Source: Mycosarcoma maydis
Taxonomy: Eukaryota > Basidiomycota > Ustilaginomycetes > Ustilaginales
Direction of reading: 5' to 3'
Length of the DNA: 64,000 nt
Assembly: GCF_000328475.2 (NCBI RefSeq)
Contig: NC_026483.1
Location: 186,001 to 250,000 of the forward strand
Positions 10,601 through 20,211 of this stretch are shown one piece after another. The notes under the pieces were generated by a model that saw nothing but the letters and a program-made list of their open reading frames with translations, made no database searches and was not told where the DNA came from. How positions within the stretch are numbered: the stretch's first letter is position 1; each line of letters opens with the position of its first letter. The position numbers were made by a program, and so were the translations under genes.

Positions 10601-12538
10601 CAGAGCTGGGAAGATGATATCGGCGGTCAACGGCTCTGGGTTAGTGTAGGCGTACGTAACGAAAGTTCCGAGCGAGACGAAAAAGGGGATGGCGGTCCAG
10701 AAGAAGTTGAAAAAGGCCGAGACAACACCGACGGTGCGAAGCAACTTGAGCTCCTCGTCGTTGCGCACCTTGAAGAGTTTGCGAGTGAAAGCCTCCTCCC
10801 AGGCAAACAGCTTGATGGACTTGATGTTGGTCAGAATCTCGTTCATGAGGCGTGTTCGCTTGTCCTTGACCTTCATCTGCTTTTCGCTGAGGCGACGCAG
10901 GTAACGGGCCAGCGCAGTGTTGAGCGGAACGCTGACCACCATGATGGCGACACCCACAAACGAGGGCCAGCCAAGCAGGTTATAGAGCGAGACAAAGGCA
11001 AGCGTCATCTGGAATATTGCGGACCAGGCGATATGGCCGTAGGTGCAGAGGTCCTGCAGTCGAGTCGCGTCAACCGACATGAGATTTACAATGTCACCGG
11101 TGGCTCTGCCACTGCGGTCTTCGTTGGAGAGACGAAGACTCTTTTTGAAGATGGCGCTGACGAGACCGGCACGCACGCGCATACCTGTGACGAAGACGAG
11201 CTGAAAGTACTGGTGAAGGAACGAAGTCTGGATGACGGCGACACAGAAGAGAGCGGCAGAGAGAAGGTAGCCCTGCATTGGGCTCTGATTGGGGTCGGCG
11301 CTGTCGTAGCTCTGCACGAACTGAAGCAGCTTGCGCAGGATTTGGGGTGAGACAAAGGCAAGCATATCTTGTGCCGACTTAAGAATCGCAGCAAATAGGA
11401 AAGGTCCACCGTATGCGTAGGCGAGTGTGGTCCAGAAGGCAGGTTTGCCCATGTGCTTATCCTTGGTCTGCTTCCAGAACTTGTCGAAGCGGCGGCCAAG
11501 GTTTTCAGCGTCCTCGTTGGCGGGGAGCGCCCACATGTCATCTTCGGTGACAAACTTCTTTGCACCGAGGGTCATGAGCGGCTGCATCCAGTGGAAAGTG
11601 ATGCGACTGAAGATGTTGGCAGTGACAATGGGGCATTCCTTGCCAGAGTCGGTCGAGTCGGCTGTCGCAGGGTTGGCTTCCTCATCGGCATCGGAGAAGA
11701 CGCTGAAGGCACTGCCGTTTGTGTCCGCGGGGACGGCGTGGTAGCCATTACGGTTGACGTTGCCGTTACCGTTGGTGCGAGATTGGCTGAAGGAAGCACG
11801 CTTGTGACCGTGCTTGTCGTCCGAGCCAAGCTCGACACCGGCGGACTCAAGAGCGAGGGCGATCAGCCCGAAGACGAAGCGCAGAACCAGGGGAACAAAG
11901 GTGATCTGTTGATCCTTGATAGGCAGTGATGGTCGTGTGAGCGAGGTGCGAATCTTGACGATAGAAGCAAGTAGGTGTGCCAACCAGAAGAAGAGCAGCG
12001 CGTCCGAGCTGCGGCGGGAGCGTGTATGGTTGAATTCTTGGAGCAGTAAAACTAGAACGTAGCCCAACACGCCTGCCAGGGAGGACCAGAAGAAGATCGA
12101 ATCGCCTGGTTGGGCCAAAAGGCCGTACGAGACGAAAGCCTGAAAGCCAGCGGTAACGGTAAGGATCGCGACGACGGCATGCTTAGCCCAAAGAACAGCG
12201 CGAGAGGTGCGCGTAAGCTGTCTTGTCTGCTGTCGCGAGAGGATGGCAAGGGAAGCACCGCCAAAGATGGCAAGGAGAAAGACAGGTGCGGACCAAAATG
12301 CAGCTTCCTGGAAGCAAGGGGTGAAATCGAGGTCACGCTGCTGAGAGACAGGACCCCATCCTTCCTTGTTGTCGCAAAGCTTGGCAAGCGTCGGACGATG
12401 CTGAAGCTGATTGAGGGTGGATGAAAAGAAGTGGAGCGGCAAGCTGAATAGCGGATGTGCCCCTACGACGTGGGACTGCAGCGAAGCATCCAGGTTGGAC
12501 AACAAGCCGAGCTCCTGTGCGGGTACAGAGTGGTCCAT
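7646..12538 (-). CDS. ABCC-family (MRP/Ycf1-type) ABC transporter
   Basis: A full-length ABC exporter of 1630 residues. An N-terminal membrane domain of about five helices (TMD0, residues 70-260) precedes the usual TMD1-NBD1-TMD2-NBD2 order, the layout of yeast Ycf1 and human MRP1, which export glutathione conjugates, metals and bile-type anions, often into the vacuole. NBD1 has Walker A GKVGDGKSS (about residue 773), signature LSGGQRARIAL (858) and Walker B VYLLDDPLAAVD (878), with Asp in place of the catalytic Glu, as is normal in ABCC NBD1. NBD2 has VGRTGAGKSS (1423), the signature FSAGQRQL (1528) and ILVLDEATSAID (1545), so the second site looks catalytic. A charged linker with RRISSAS lies after NBD1, a plausible phosphorylation site. 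Single exon. The substrate cannot be told from sequence. Confidence 0.95.
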   Translation of the reverse strand: MDHSVPAQELGLLSNLDASLQSHVVGAHPLFSLPLHFFSSTLNQLQHRPTLAKLCDNKEGWGPVSQQRDLDFTPCFQEAAFWSAPVFLLAIFGGASLAILSRQQTRQLTRTSRAVLWAKHAVVAILTVTAGFQAFVSYGLLAQPGDSIFFWSSLAGVLGYVLVLLLQEFNHTRSRRSSDALLFFWLAHLLASIVKIRTSLTRPSLPIKDQQITFVPLVLRFVFGLIALALESAGVELGSDDKHGHKRASFSQSRTNGNGNVNRNGYHAVPADTNGSAFSVFSDADEEANPATADSTDSGKECPIVTANIFSRITFHWMQPLMTLGAKKFVTEDDMWALPANEDAENLGRRFDKFWKQTKDKHMGKPAFWTTLAYAYGGPFLFAAILKSAQDMLAFVSPQILRKLLQFVQSYDSADPNQSPMQGYLLSAALFCVAVIQTSFLHQYFQLVFVTGMRVRAGLVSAIFKKSLRLSNEDRSGRATGDIVNLMSVDATRLQDLCTYGHIAWSAIFQMTLAFVSLYNLLGWPSFVGVAIMVVSVPLNTALARYLRRLSEKQMKVKDKRTRLMNEILTNIKSIKLFAWEEAFTRKLFKVRNDEELKLLRTVGVVSAFFNFFWTAIPFFVSLGTFVTYAYTNPEPLTADIIFPALALYQLLSFPIAMFAGIISALLQAQVSAARLSDFFDAGELDPNARKVILPGQRGPVNPEAPSRPDNVLEALNDVNNEAHEPEQNDQVVIIRDGEFKWSRSQPVPTLQDINLTVRKGELLAVLGKVGDGKSSLLSAVLGEMVRTDGEAIVKGRTAYFSQGGWCMGASVRDNILFGLKYEPEFYQRVVDACALTPDLNILPDGDRTEVGERGVSLSGGQRARIALARACYARADVYLLDDPLAAVDAHVGAHIFKHVIGPEGLLRSKARILTLNSVACLPQCDQIVSVRRGIILDERGTYDEVMAKKGDLFNLITGLGKQNAREQVAEEEGETPSKELEVIDMDKELDMHGQGGEEGLKGSKLHRRISSASMVRPRIMSKRQIKQDTIRQLKESSAPKEKSEQGSVKPEVYRQYIKSCSVLGVVLYILAQILSQVMTVARDVVLKQWGKANENGGDDSNTRFYLTLYGIVGILASMCICVAPFILWTWLVISSARKFHDDMFDAVLRSPLQWFETTPTGRLLNLFSRDVNVIDEVLPRVIHGLIRTVTVVLGVLCVVAYSVPPFLIAIVPLAFAYRAVLRYYLATSRELKRLDSVSKTPIFTWFQESLGGLSSIRAFGQEARFIATSEARVDRNQQCYFPAVTCNRWLAVRIELMGSVIIFIASTLAVFIRTKNGKMDAGLLGLMMSQALSTTQTLNWVVRSASEVEQNIVSVERVLSYTDLVSEAPYEVPDQTPPRDWPSKGDVSLQSYSTRYRRELGLVLKKLNLDIKAGERIGVVGRTGAGKSSLTLALFRIIEAAEGKIVIDGIDVSKIGLKDLRSAIAIIPQDPQLWEGTLRENLDPTGRSDDAALWKALEQARMKEHVQSLDGALDAQLTEGGTNFSAGQRQLICIARAFLRNAKILVLDEATSAIDLETDAQVQAIVRSEFKGTTITVAHRLNTVIDSTRVLVLKDGAVAEFDTPEKLLGDKKSIFFSMALEAGLAKLDG

Positions 12539-14034
12539 TGTAGCATGTACCTTGGTCGAGCCACAGTTTATGTGCTCAGTTTCGCTTCACTGCTGTGCAG
12601 AAGAGCAGGTCGCGCCACGTGATGCAATGTTGCGTTGCTCCCAAGTCAGACAATCGACGCTGGCAGGTTGAAAGCGATGCACTTCGGTAGTCTCGGAGAT
12701 TTACGCTGCACCGGAAGATCTTTGCGCAAGACCTTGGGAGGAGGCGCTAAGCGTATCTCGGCTGATTTCAGGAGGGATGCGAGATAAGATAGGAGAATGG
12801 CGCAAGAAGAGGAGGATGAAGGAGGGAAGCGTCGAATGGGATGACGCGAAGTGGATGGTGTGACGATGTGGTTCTGTAACGTGCCGAGTGGAGACAAGAA
12901 GCCCCCCCAAAAAGAAAAAGAAAAAAAAGTAGTCCCAAGTCCACGCTTACACGTTACGCTACCACACATGGGTTCACGGATTGGGAATAACTTATGATTC
13001 ATTCTGATTTTTTATTATTCGTGATTATTTATTACCGCGCTGCTCCACTCATTCGTGATTGACGATTCTCTTTTCGGCAAGCACACAACCACGGAACGGC
13101 GGCCTTTCGTGCTTCGTGTTTCGTGTTTGTGTCTGTAAATTATCACGTAAGTTAGTTACCATCGATTTTCCGTTAATTATTATAAATCATTTGGGCTTCG
13201 CTTGCTTGGCGTTGCCGTGCCGTACCTTGCCTCACTTTGCAGCTCAGCCAGAGTCGTGAGTCTTGAGTGCTTGCGAGAGGGACTGCAATTTCCAGTCTGA
13301 TTCGTGATTGGCGATGCATTAAGTTAGTAAGTCTTCTCCACTCGGGCACGTCCGCGCTCCACCATCACATGGTCCGTCGTGCGTCGTGCGTCACGCGTTG
13401 GCCCTTTTTCATGTAACTTACAGTATAATCGTGAATAATACTCGTGACTGTGACTGATTTGCTGGTTTCGAAATAGCATACACCATCCACAATCTGAATG
13501 GATAGCCGGAAAAAGTAACGCACAACAGCCTGACTATTTATCAATTACGAATCGTGAATCTCTCGAGTCAACGCACACCACATTGTGATTCATGATTCAC
13601 AACCAAAATTTAGACTGACGAGAAACAAAGTCCATTGGATTGCGATTTTTGCAGGGCTGGTCCAGATGCTCGCCCTGGAGCACACGTCGGACTTGGGTCA
13701 GCCAAGCCCAGCAGCAGGGCGGCACAGAAAGGGGTAAAGTGGCATGGCAAACGAATGACGGCCGGCAACGGCCGCAGGGACAGCGAACGAGACAGAGGTG
13801 ATAAAGTCGTCAAGATGCATAAAAAGTGAGCCATGCGTGTGAGCAGACGAGCGCAGATGGACGTCTCCCTGGGAGAGCAAACAGGAGTGGGTAAGAGCAG
13901 TCTGGGCCGAACATAATGACGGTCAATGGATGGAGAAGGACAATGCTGACGTCTCCGATGCAACTAATCATTCACAAAAGCAGGACATCTCTTAAGAACC
14001 TCGAAGAGTGATCATGGGAGGCTTTTCGCTTGCT
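12539..14034. other. Intergenic: ABC transporter promoter and chitin synthase 3' flank
   Basis: About 1.5 kb without a supported gene. It is AT-richer than the flanking genes around 13000-13600 and carries scattered heptamer copies (ATTCGTGATT near 13017 and 13050, ACGAATCGTGAATC near 13547, TTCATGATTCACAA near 13590). Small open frames here show no domain or codon bias. Confidence 0.6.
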
Positions 14035-17000
14035 TCAGTCAAAGCTTGGAGGAGCCGCGCCGGGGGGGAGGTTACCTGTTCTGTTGGCAGGAGGTGGCGA
14101 CGCCGCCGAATTAGGCATCTGCGAGCGTCGTGCTCCTCGCTGCACCTGTCGCACACCCTGCGCGCTTGCTACGGGACCGTCATCCACCAGGCTGAACCCT
14201 CGCGTCAGTGGTCGGGTTTGCTGGTTCGAGTTTGCTGCGTTGAAGCCCTGTTGCGCGGGCGTGGGTGACGCCGATCCGTCTGTCTCAGGCTCGGCCGTGT
14301 ACGCCTGCATGGGGTATGCCGACTCGCTCACCGTCGGGTACCGCTGCTCTGTCGAAACATTGCCGTGTCGCACGCCTGCGTCCGGGCCGATATAGCGACG
14401 CGGCTCAGGATCGGGTGAACTCGAGGTTGATCCAATCATCGGTCGCCTCTCCTCGTCGGCAGCATCCGTGTGTGGGTAGGCCTCATATGTAGCAGCACCA
14501 GGCAGGGTCGGCAGCCGGCCAGCGCTGTGCTGCGTGGGCGAGAAGGCGCTCACGCTGCCGAGCGCCGGGTGGCCAGAATTGTGTGGCAAAGGCGCCGGAG
14601 ACGTGGCACGAGGCCGAGGTACCACCACCGTGCCTGTAGGAGAAGCGCCACTGCGATGCTTGGCATCGGTTGCAAGCGGCGCCGGCAGCTCGAGCAGCGG
14701 TACCGCGTCAAGACGAGCACGTGCTCCCGATGGGCTCTTGCTGTGCGACACTTCCGAGACGTCCGGTCCGAATTGCGAAGCGCTCGAAGAAGACATGGCA
14801 TTGGGCAAGGCACGCCCAAATTGGTCGTGCTGACCAAACGGACTCGAGTGGAATGTATCCGACGAGACCACCGAGTAGCGTGTGCTGCCTGCCCGCTCGG
14901 GCGAGCCGGTGCGCTGCACAACGTCGTACGTCGAGTCGCGCGAATGTGTGCCGGACTTCCAGCGACGCTCGCGCTCAAACTCGGCCCATCGCTTCATCAC
15001 AATGTGCGAAGGGTCAAATTTGCCATCGGCGTCACCGTGATTGTCCTTCTTGTTCTCTCCCTGCACCACTCGCGTGGCACCCCACGAGAAGTCGTCCATG
15101 TGCCAGTAGGCATACAACGGCAACACAAAGTTCCAGATGGGCAGCGACAAGAGATAGATCAGCATCCAACCGACGTAGGCGATCTTGCGCGACGTGACCA
15201 CAATCAAGATACCAGGAAGACCCAGAATGAGCGCGAGCAAGATGAGCGGAATCGTAGGCGTTGGTACGTTGGGCAAAAAGGCTTGAACGACGACGTATAG
15301 CGTAAAGGCAATAGCGGCAGGAAGCACCAGGGTACCCGTTAGCTCCATGAACACAACGAATCGCATCGAGAAGCAGAAGGTGCCGCAGAGATCGTTGACC
15401 ATGACCAGCTCGAACAAGTTGTGCACCGTTGAATTGATCCATCGACGACGCTGCGATAGCAAGATGCGGAAAGTATCCGGCACGATCGTCTTGCAAACCG
15501 CTTGGGGCACAAACATCATCTTGCGTTTGGGGAACGTCTTGAGCATGAGTGTCGTCAGGTATCGGTCCTCTCCGAGCAAGAGCAGGTTCTTCTTGTGCAG
15601 AGTATCAACAACATTTTCCGAGTAGTGCTCCACAATGTCCGGGTTGGCCAAGATGGGCACCCAGTAGCCGTGGGGACCCTTGGGCGCCTTGATACGATAA
15701 GCACTAAAACAACCGGGCAGACAGGTGACACCGCCGAAGCAGGCTTCAAACGCCTTGGTCTGGTGGTGCGAAATGTAGTATTCAAACACCTGAATCATGG
15801 TCACCCAGGTCTCTGATTTGTTCGCAATCTTGGTCTCGCCACAGAGACCCATGATCTCGGGGTCTTCAACCATGCAGGCAACCATGCGCGAGAGCGAGTC
15901 GGGGAACACCTTGGTATCAGCATCGACGCAGAGCACAATCTCGTAGTTGTCTGGCGAGACGCCCGTGACACGCCAGATGCTGTTGAAAAACTCGTACTCG
16001 AATGCAGTCATGCGCTCGTCAAACATGACCTTTTGCATGAAAGCCATGAGCAGCACCTGCGAGTCACGCTTACCACGGTTGCCCGGCTTGGCGCTGTCGG
16101 CCTCGAGCGGCGTACCGCATTTGGCAACCAGGATCATCGGCACACGCTGCTGCTTGGATCGCTCGACGGTCTCGTCGTCATAGTCGTAGAAGCCAGCGTA
16201 AATCTTGCACATGTTGTGGCGCTTGTAGCCGTCGGCGATGGCAACGTACGAGTTGCCCTCGACCTCTTCGGCTGGGATGACGAGGTCCTTCATCATGGAC
16301 AGGCAGATGTCGGGCGTCGAAATATCCGAGCCGGCACCCTTGACGATTCCGTCAGCGATGACGAGAAGAAGCTTGTGGCTGTTGGGATAGTCGGTAGTGG
16401 CAAGACTGTCGAGCGTAGTACGCAGACCCTCGAACGATTCCGAATACGCCGTCACAAGGCAGATCGAGTGCGCCAACTGGAAGCCAAACGGACGGTAGTC
16501 GGGTCCAGGCTGTGGAATCGTGTTGTGCAGCGGGAAGGGGCAGACACCCATGGCGCCTTCAGCAGGGCTACCAGAGAACGACGAGCGACGAGAGTGAGCA
16601 GGAGCCAGTGAGGCCGAGCTTCTACCCCCAGCGACCGAGGGAGAGCCAGGAGGAGAGCCACCGAGCGGCGAAGCGACGCCGAGACGGCTGGCACGTGTCA
16701 TGCGCTTTTCGCTCAACGGCATGGGAGCACGGGAGCCGCTCTTGAGGCTGAGCGGGTCGGCGACCGAGAATCGACTCTTGGCGGGGAGGAACGACTTGTG
16801 CTTGCGCGCATTGGGTCGGTAACCGGCGGGTGCGGGACGGTAGATGTCGTCGGACCACTGCTCGATCTCGGCAGCTCGCTTCATGCGCTGCTCGTACGTC
16901 TCGTTGGCATAGTTGCCCAGACGCCACGAGATGAACCATCCAAACATGACAGCCATGAAAAACTTGATGGCGACGACACCGATGATGAAAACGAGCGAGA

Positions 17001-18864
17001 GATAGAGCTCTACCTTGGATGCTACGCAGCCGATGGTCTCAGAGTCGATGAAGCCAACACGAGTGATCTGCTCGAGACACTGGAACTCCCTTTCGAGGCG
17101 CTGTCGCATAACGGCGGAAGTGACGTCGCGGCCTGCCCACGAGTCATTGCGGCGCTTGAGCGTATCGTAGAGCTCAGGGTAGGAGAGGCCGGTGGTCAAG
17201 TTGTTAAGACGGTTAAGATCAAGCACAGAGCCTCGGTAGACAGCGAGGTTGCGTGCTGGGTCGGTGACGTTGTTCCACTGGAGTGATACCTGGCCACGCT
17301 TCTTGAGCACCGAGTTCCTTGGCTGAGCGCCGTCGTTGAACTGATCGACGATGGAGCCAGTATGACACATGGGCATGGTGCTGTTGGCGTAGCCGCCCTT
17401 GCCATCTTGGCGAACAAGCGTGCAGTCAAAGTAGCGCTCGGGCTGGGCGCCTCCTGCGCGATTGGAAATGATGCCAGTGCAAGCAGCACCGATCTTCTGG
17501 AAGAGCAGGCTGCCATCCTGCCCACCCGAGGACCAAGGTTCCGAGTAGATGGGGTTGGTGCGGTTGTAGATGGTGTCGGCGCCAAAGGGACCAACCTGCG
17601 GGTGGATAAAGCCATCAAAGCTGTAGTCGTAGCCGTTAAAGGTCATGGAGCCCACGTCGATGGTTCCGAGCGTGTATCGGTCCGGCTGCTGACCACAGAC
17701 GGTCTGGGTGAAGCCAAAGGTGAGGAAACCGACAGCAGCCATGATGAGGGTGATGATGCCGATGAGGCCCATCTTTTCACGCCAAGCACGCTGCTGCTCG
17801 GGGGTGCGGATTCCAAAGATGCGCAAGAAGGGTCCGGGACAGCAGATGGTGAGGATGTAGCAGTAGATCATCCAGCCTCCAACAGGACCAGGAGCGATTC
17901 GAGAAGTCTTGCTCTCGCCAAGATCGCGGGGCACCTCTTTGGAAGGCTTGTTGCCGGACTTGGACTGTTTTCGACGCAGCGAGACGCCGCGCTTGAGCAC
18001 GTTGATTCCTGTCTCGACCTGGTCTTCATCCCTGCCGAGGAGCGACTTGCCGCGACGCAGAGGAGGTGCACGTCCGAGACCTCCTGGGGGCACGTTGGTC
18101 GGACCTGTGACGCCGAGACCGCTGAGACCACCTCCAGGACCCACGATGCCAGCCATGCCAGAGCCATGTGGGGCAGCGCCGTGCTGGGGCAGATGGCCCG
18201 TGGTAGAAGGCATGTATCCAACGCGACCGCCTGAAGCAGCCATCACGTCCATGTGAGCGGCATGATTGCGGTAGTACCACTGACGATGACTGGGGTCCAT
18301 GCGTTCGCGATCGGGACGCACGAGCGACTTTTTGCGGCGAAAGGTGTCATTGTGCGCGGAAAAGCCCGACTCGGGATCGAGTGAGTTGACCTGGGTCAGG
18401 GCGGTGCTGCTGCTGTTAGGATCGTTGATGCTGCGCTTGTCGTCGCCGTAGGACTTGACCGAATCGCGCGAAGGACCGGAACGTTGGACAGGCATTCTTT
18501 GAGGTTCCTGAAACGAGATGCCCGGGAGGCGTTGGGTAGGCTGTGATGAAGTGCTGTTCAGATACGCTTGGTGACTGCCGAGAGGCGGGGACATGGCATC
18601 GGGAGGAGGGGGCGAGAAGAAAGGTTGCTGCGAGCGTTGTTGTTGTTGTTGTTGTTGTTGTTGCTGCTGCTGCTGCTGCTGTGGAAGATATCCAGGAGGC
18701 AGAATATGATGTAGATTTGGAGGCGGCGAGAAAATGGGATTTTGGGGACGCCCAGTGCTGCCGGGAATGGTGAGAGGAGGCAGTGGTGGAGGGCCGTCGG
18801 AACGATTGGGCCTTGTTCCCTGCGCTGGGCGAGCAGCGTCGGGAAGAGATTCGAAAGGATTCAT
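14035..18864 (-). CDS. Class IV chitin synthase (Chs3-like)
   Basis: A processive family-2 glycosyltransferase that makes chitin from UDP-GlcNAc at the plasma membrane. The 1609-residue frame starts with a Pro/Gln-rich, disordered tail of about 170 residues including a 15-Gln run, then the class IV N-terminal module with two membrane helices (about 330-395) and another near 625. The catalytic domain follows: CVDADTKVFPDS (about 975, the metal-binding DxD-type Asp), GPHGYWVP (1066), LGEDRYLTT (1095) and SQRRRWINS (1135), the acceptor-side QRRRW motif. Helices near 1160-1270 form the translocation channel. MDDFSWGATR is a class IV/V hallmark just after the last helix. No myosin head is present, which excludes the smut Mcs1-type fusion. 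Single exon. A Ser/Pro-rich C-terminal tail of about 270 residues is long for the class. Confidence 0.95.
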   Translation of the reverse strand: MNPFESLPDAARPAQGTRPNRSDGPPPLPPLTIPGSTGRPQNPIFSPPPNLHHILPPGYLPQQQQQQQQQQQQQQQRSQQPFFSPPPPDAMSPPLGSHQAYLNSTSSQPTQRLPGISFQEPQRMPVQRSGPSRDSVKSYGDDKRSINDPNSSSTALTQVNSLDPESGFSAHNDTFRRKKSLVRPDRERMDPSHRQWYYRNHAAHMDVMAASGGRVGYMPSTTGHLPQHGAAPHGSGMAGIVGPGGGLSGLGVTGPTNVPPGGLGRAPPLRRGKSLLGRDEDQVETGINVLKRGVSLRRKQSKSGNKPSKEVPRDLGESKTSRIAPGPVGGWMIYCYILTICCPGPFLRIFGIRTPEQQRAWREKMGLIGIITLIMAAVGFLTFGFTQTVCGQQPDRYTLGTIDVGSMTFNGYDYSFDGFIHPQVGPFGADTIYNRTNPIYSEPWSSGGQDGSLLFQKIGAACTGIISNRAGGAQPERYFDCTLVRQDGKGGYANSTMPMCHTGSIVDQFNDGAQPRNSVLKKRGQVSLQWNNVTDPARNLAVYRGSVLDLNRLNNLTTGLSYPELYDTLKRRNDSWAGRDVTSAVMRQRLEREFQCLEQITRVGFIDSETIGCVASKVELYLSLVFIIGVVAIKFFMAVMFGWFISWRLGNYANETYEQRMKRAAEIEQWSDDIYRPAPAGYRPNARKHKSFLPAKSRFSVADPLSLKSGSRAPMPLSEKRMTRASRLGVASPLGGSPPGSPSVAGGRSSASLAPAHSRRSSFSGSPAEGAMGVCPFPLHNTIPQPGPDYRPFGFQLAHSICLVTAYSESFEGLRTTLDSLATTDYPNSHKLLLVIADGIVKGAGSDISTPDICLSMMKDLVIPAEEVEGNSYVAIADGYKRHNMCKIYAGFYDYDDETVERSKQQRVPMILVAKCGTPLEADSAKPGNRGKRDSQVLLMAFMQKVMFDERMTAFEYEFFNSIWRVTGVSPDNYEIVLCVDADTKVFPDSLSRMVACMVEDPEIMGLCGETKIANKSETWVTMIQVFEYYISHHQTKAFEACFGGVTCLPGCFSAYRIKAPKGPHGYWVPILANPDIVEHYSENVVDTLHKKNLLLLGEDRYLTTLMLKTFPKRKMMFVPQAVCKTIVPDTFRILLSQRRRWINSTVHNLFELVMVNDLCGTFCFSMRFVVFMELTGTLVLPAAIAFTLYVVVQAFLPNVPTPTIPLILLALILGLPGILIVVTSRKIAYVGWMLIYLLSLPIWNFVLPLYAYWHMDDFSWGATRVVQGENKKDNHGDADGKFDPSHIVMKRWAEFERERRWKSGTHSRDSTYDVVQRTGSPERAGSTRYSVVSSDTFHSSPFGQHDQFGRALPNAMSSSSASQFGPDVSEVSHSKSPSGARARLDAVPLLELPAPLATDAKHRSGASPTGTVVVPRPRATSPAPLPHNSGHPALGSVSAFSPTQHSAGRLPTLPGAATYEAYPHTDAADEERRPMIGSTSSSPDPEPRRYIGPDAGVRHGNVSTEQRYPTVSESAYPMQAYTAEPETDGSASPTPAQQGFNAANSNQQTRPLTRGFSLVDDGPVASAQGVRQVQRGARRSQMPNSAASPPPANRTGNLPPGAAPPSFD
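18637..18682 (-). repeat. Trinucleotide repeat encoding a polyglutamine run
   Basis: On the plus strand the tract is about nine GTT followed by about six GCT, so the minus strand reads CAG then CAA codons, giving roughly 15 Gln in the N-terminal tail of the chitin synthase. The clean switch between the two Gln codons suggests a slippage-prone CAG/CAA block. Confidence 0.9.
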
Positions 18865-19466
18865 TGTAATGTGTAGCAGTCGATGCGGACAGCGAGAGAG
18901 GTGATGAGAAGACGCGAAGGAGAAAAGACAATGGCTAGCGTCAAGGTGCTAGGCTCTTGTTGCTTGAAAATGGAGTGGATGTAGGTGGGAGGGTCGAAGG
19001 AGCTGTCTATACTGGCGAGGGAAGCATGAAAGGATTAAGTGATGAACGAAGGATATCTATGTACGATCGGAGGTAGCTGAAAGCATGAACGTCAGCGTTG
19101 TGTGGCTAAGGTCGCGCGGCCTTATGGAAGGATACAGGTAAAGCTGTTGCGACGGAATGAGGCATGGAATGCTGAGCTGAGCTGAGCTGATTGGCAAGGT
19201 GTCTTCCGAGGTGAGACAGGTCGAGCGAGTAGCGGATGAGCAAAGCAACGTGGCTAGTTGGAGAAACGTCGAGGGAGGAGAGCTTGCGTTTGTCAGACGG
19301 CTAGGATCGTGGATGAAGGGCGGGGACGGGAAAAAAGTTGGCGACCGAAGCTCGAGATGGAGGCAAGATCAAGCCAAGCTAGAGCAAGATCAGGCTGTCC
19401 AAGATGTGGATGGTGGATATGGTCAACACGACGCAGGCTCGTGTTGCAAGTCCAGGTGCGAGGTTG

Positions 19467-19550
19467 AGGTCGAGGCGGAGGCGGAGGCGGAGGGCAGGGG
19501 CGAGAGGCAGGATGAGGAAGAGGACGAGGACGAGGACGAGGACGAGGAAG
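19467..19550. repeat. Purine-rich hexamer microsatellites (GGAGGC and GAGGAC)
   Basis: Plus-strand units GAGGCG repeat at about 19471-19493 and GACGAG/GAGGAC at about 19516-19547. They lie 0.6 kb upstream of the chitin synthase start, on the non-template side, so a leader RNA would carry the pyrimidine-rich complement. Confidence 0.8.
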
Positions 19551-19689
19551 AGAGAAGACGGGCGGAATCGCTCAACGGCGTCTGTAGGTTCACAGTTGCG
19601 GGCCGAGCAGAAAAGAGCACAACACTGCACAGCTAATTGACAGGTGAGGAAGCCACAAGCAACCGCGATGATGATAGAGGATGAGCCAG

Positions 19690-19762
19690 GGAGCCAGAGC
19701 CAGAGCCAGAGAGAGAGCCAGAGAGAGACAGAGAGGGAGAGGAGAGGAGAGGAGAGGGAGAA
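19690..19762. repeat. AGCCAG / GAGAG purine microsatellite
   Basis: Units AGCCAG repeat and grade into GAGAGA and then GGAGA runs. It is a second simple-sequence block in the same upstream region. Confidence 0.8.
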
Positions 19763-20148
19763 ACGTGAATCACGGAATGCAAAAACAAACGAAACACAAG
19801 AGGATCAACAGTCAAGATCGAGCGAGCAACAGCGTGCAACTTGCAGGCCAAGCCAGGCCATTCACGATTTTGCCAGCCAACAGCGCGAAACTGCCAAAGC
19901 CGGCAGCAGGCAGCAGCACATCAGCACAGTTTCCGCTGCCAATTTCAAGAATTATAAATGAGATAAATGCCCTTTAGGGGCCAGCACCACTCAGGATTGA
20001 TTACACCGGGATCGGCTGCTTGCGTGCAGGCGTGCGTATGTCTTCGGAGCAGCAGCACAACATCAACCACAACAACAACAACAACAAAAAATACACATGA
20101 AAATACACACACCTATCCAAGAGATTGAAACTGAAATCCAATTATCAA

Positions 20149-20211
20149 TCGTAAATCGCAAATCGTAAATCGTAAATCGTAAATCGTAAATCGTAAATCG
20201 TCAATCGTGAA
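20149..20211. repeat. Nine-unit heptamer array, consensus TCGTAAA
   Basis: Nine consecutive 7-bp units: TCGTAAA six times, TCGCAAA, TCGTCAA and finally TCGTGAA. This is a homogenised variant of the dispersed TCGTGAA family. Confidence 0.9.

Noticed and set aside
13610..13963. A 117-codon minus-strand frame downstream of chitin synthase
   Set aside because: Likely 3' UTR; composition looks like chance and no conserved block was seen.
17362..18234. A 290-codon plus-strand frame over the chitin synthase
   Set aside because: Antisense shadow; no domain or start context.
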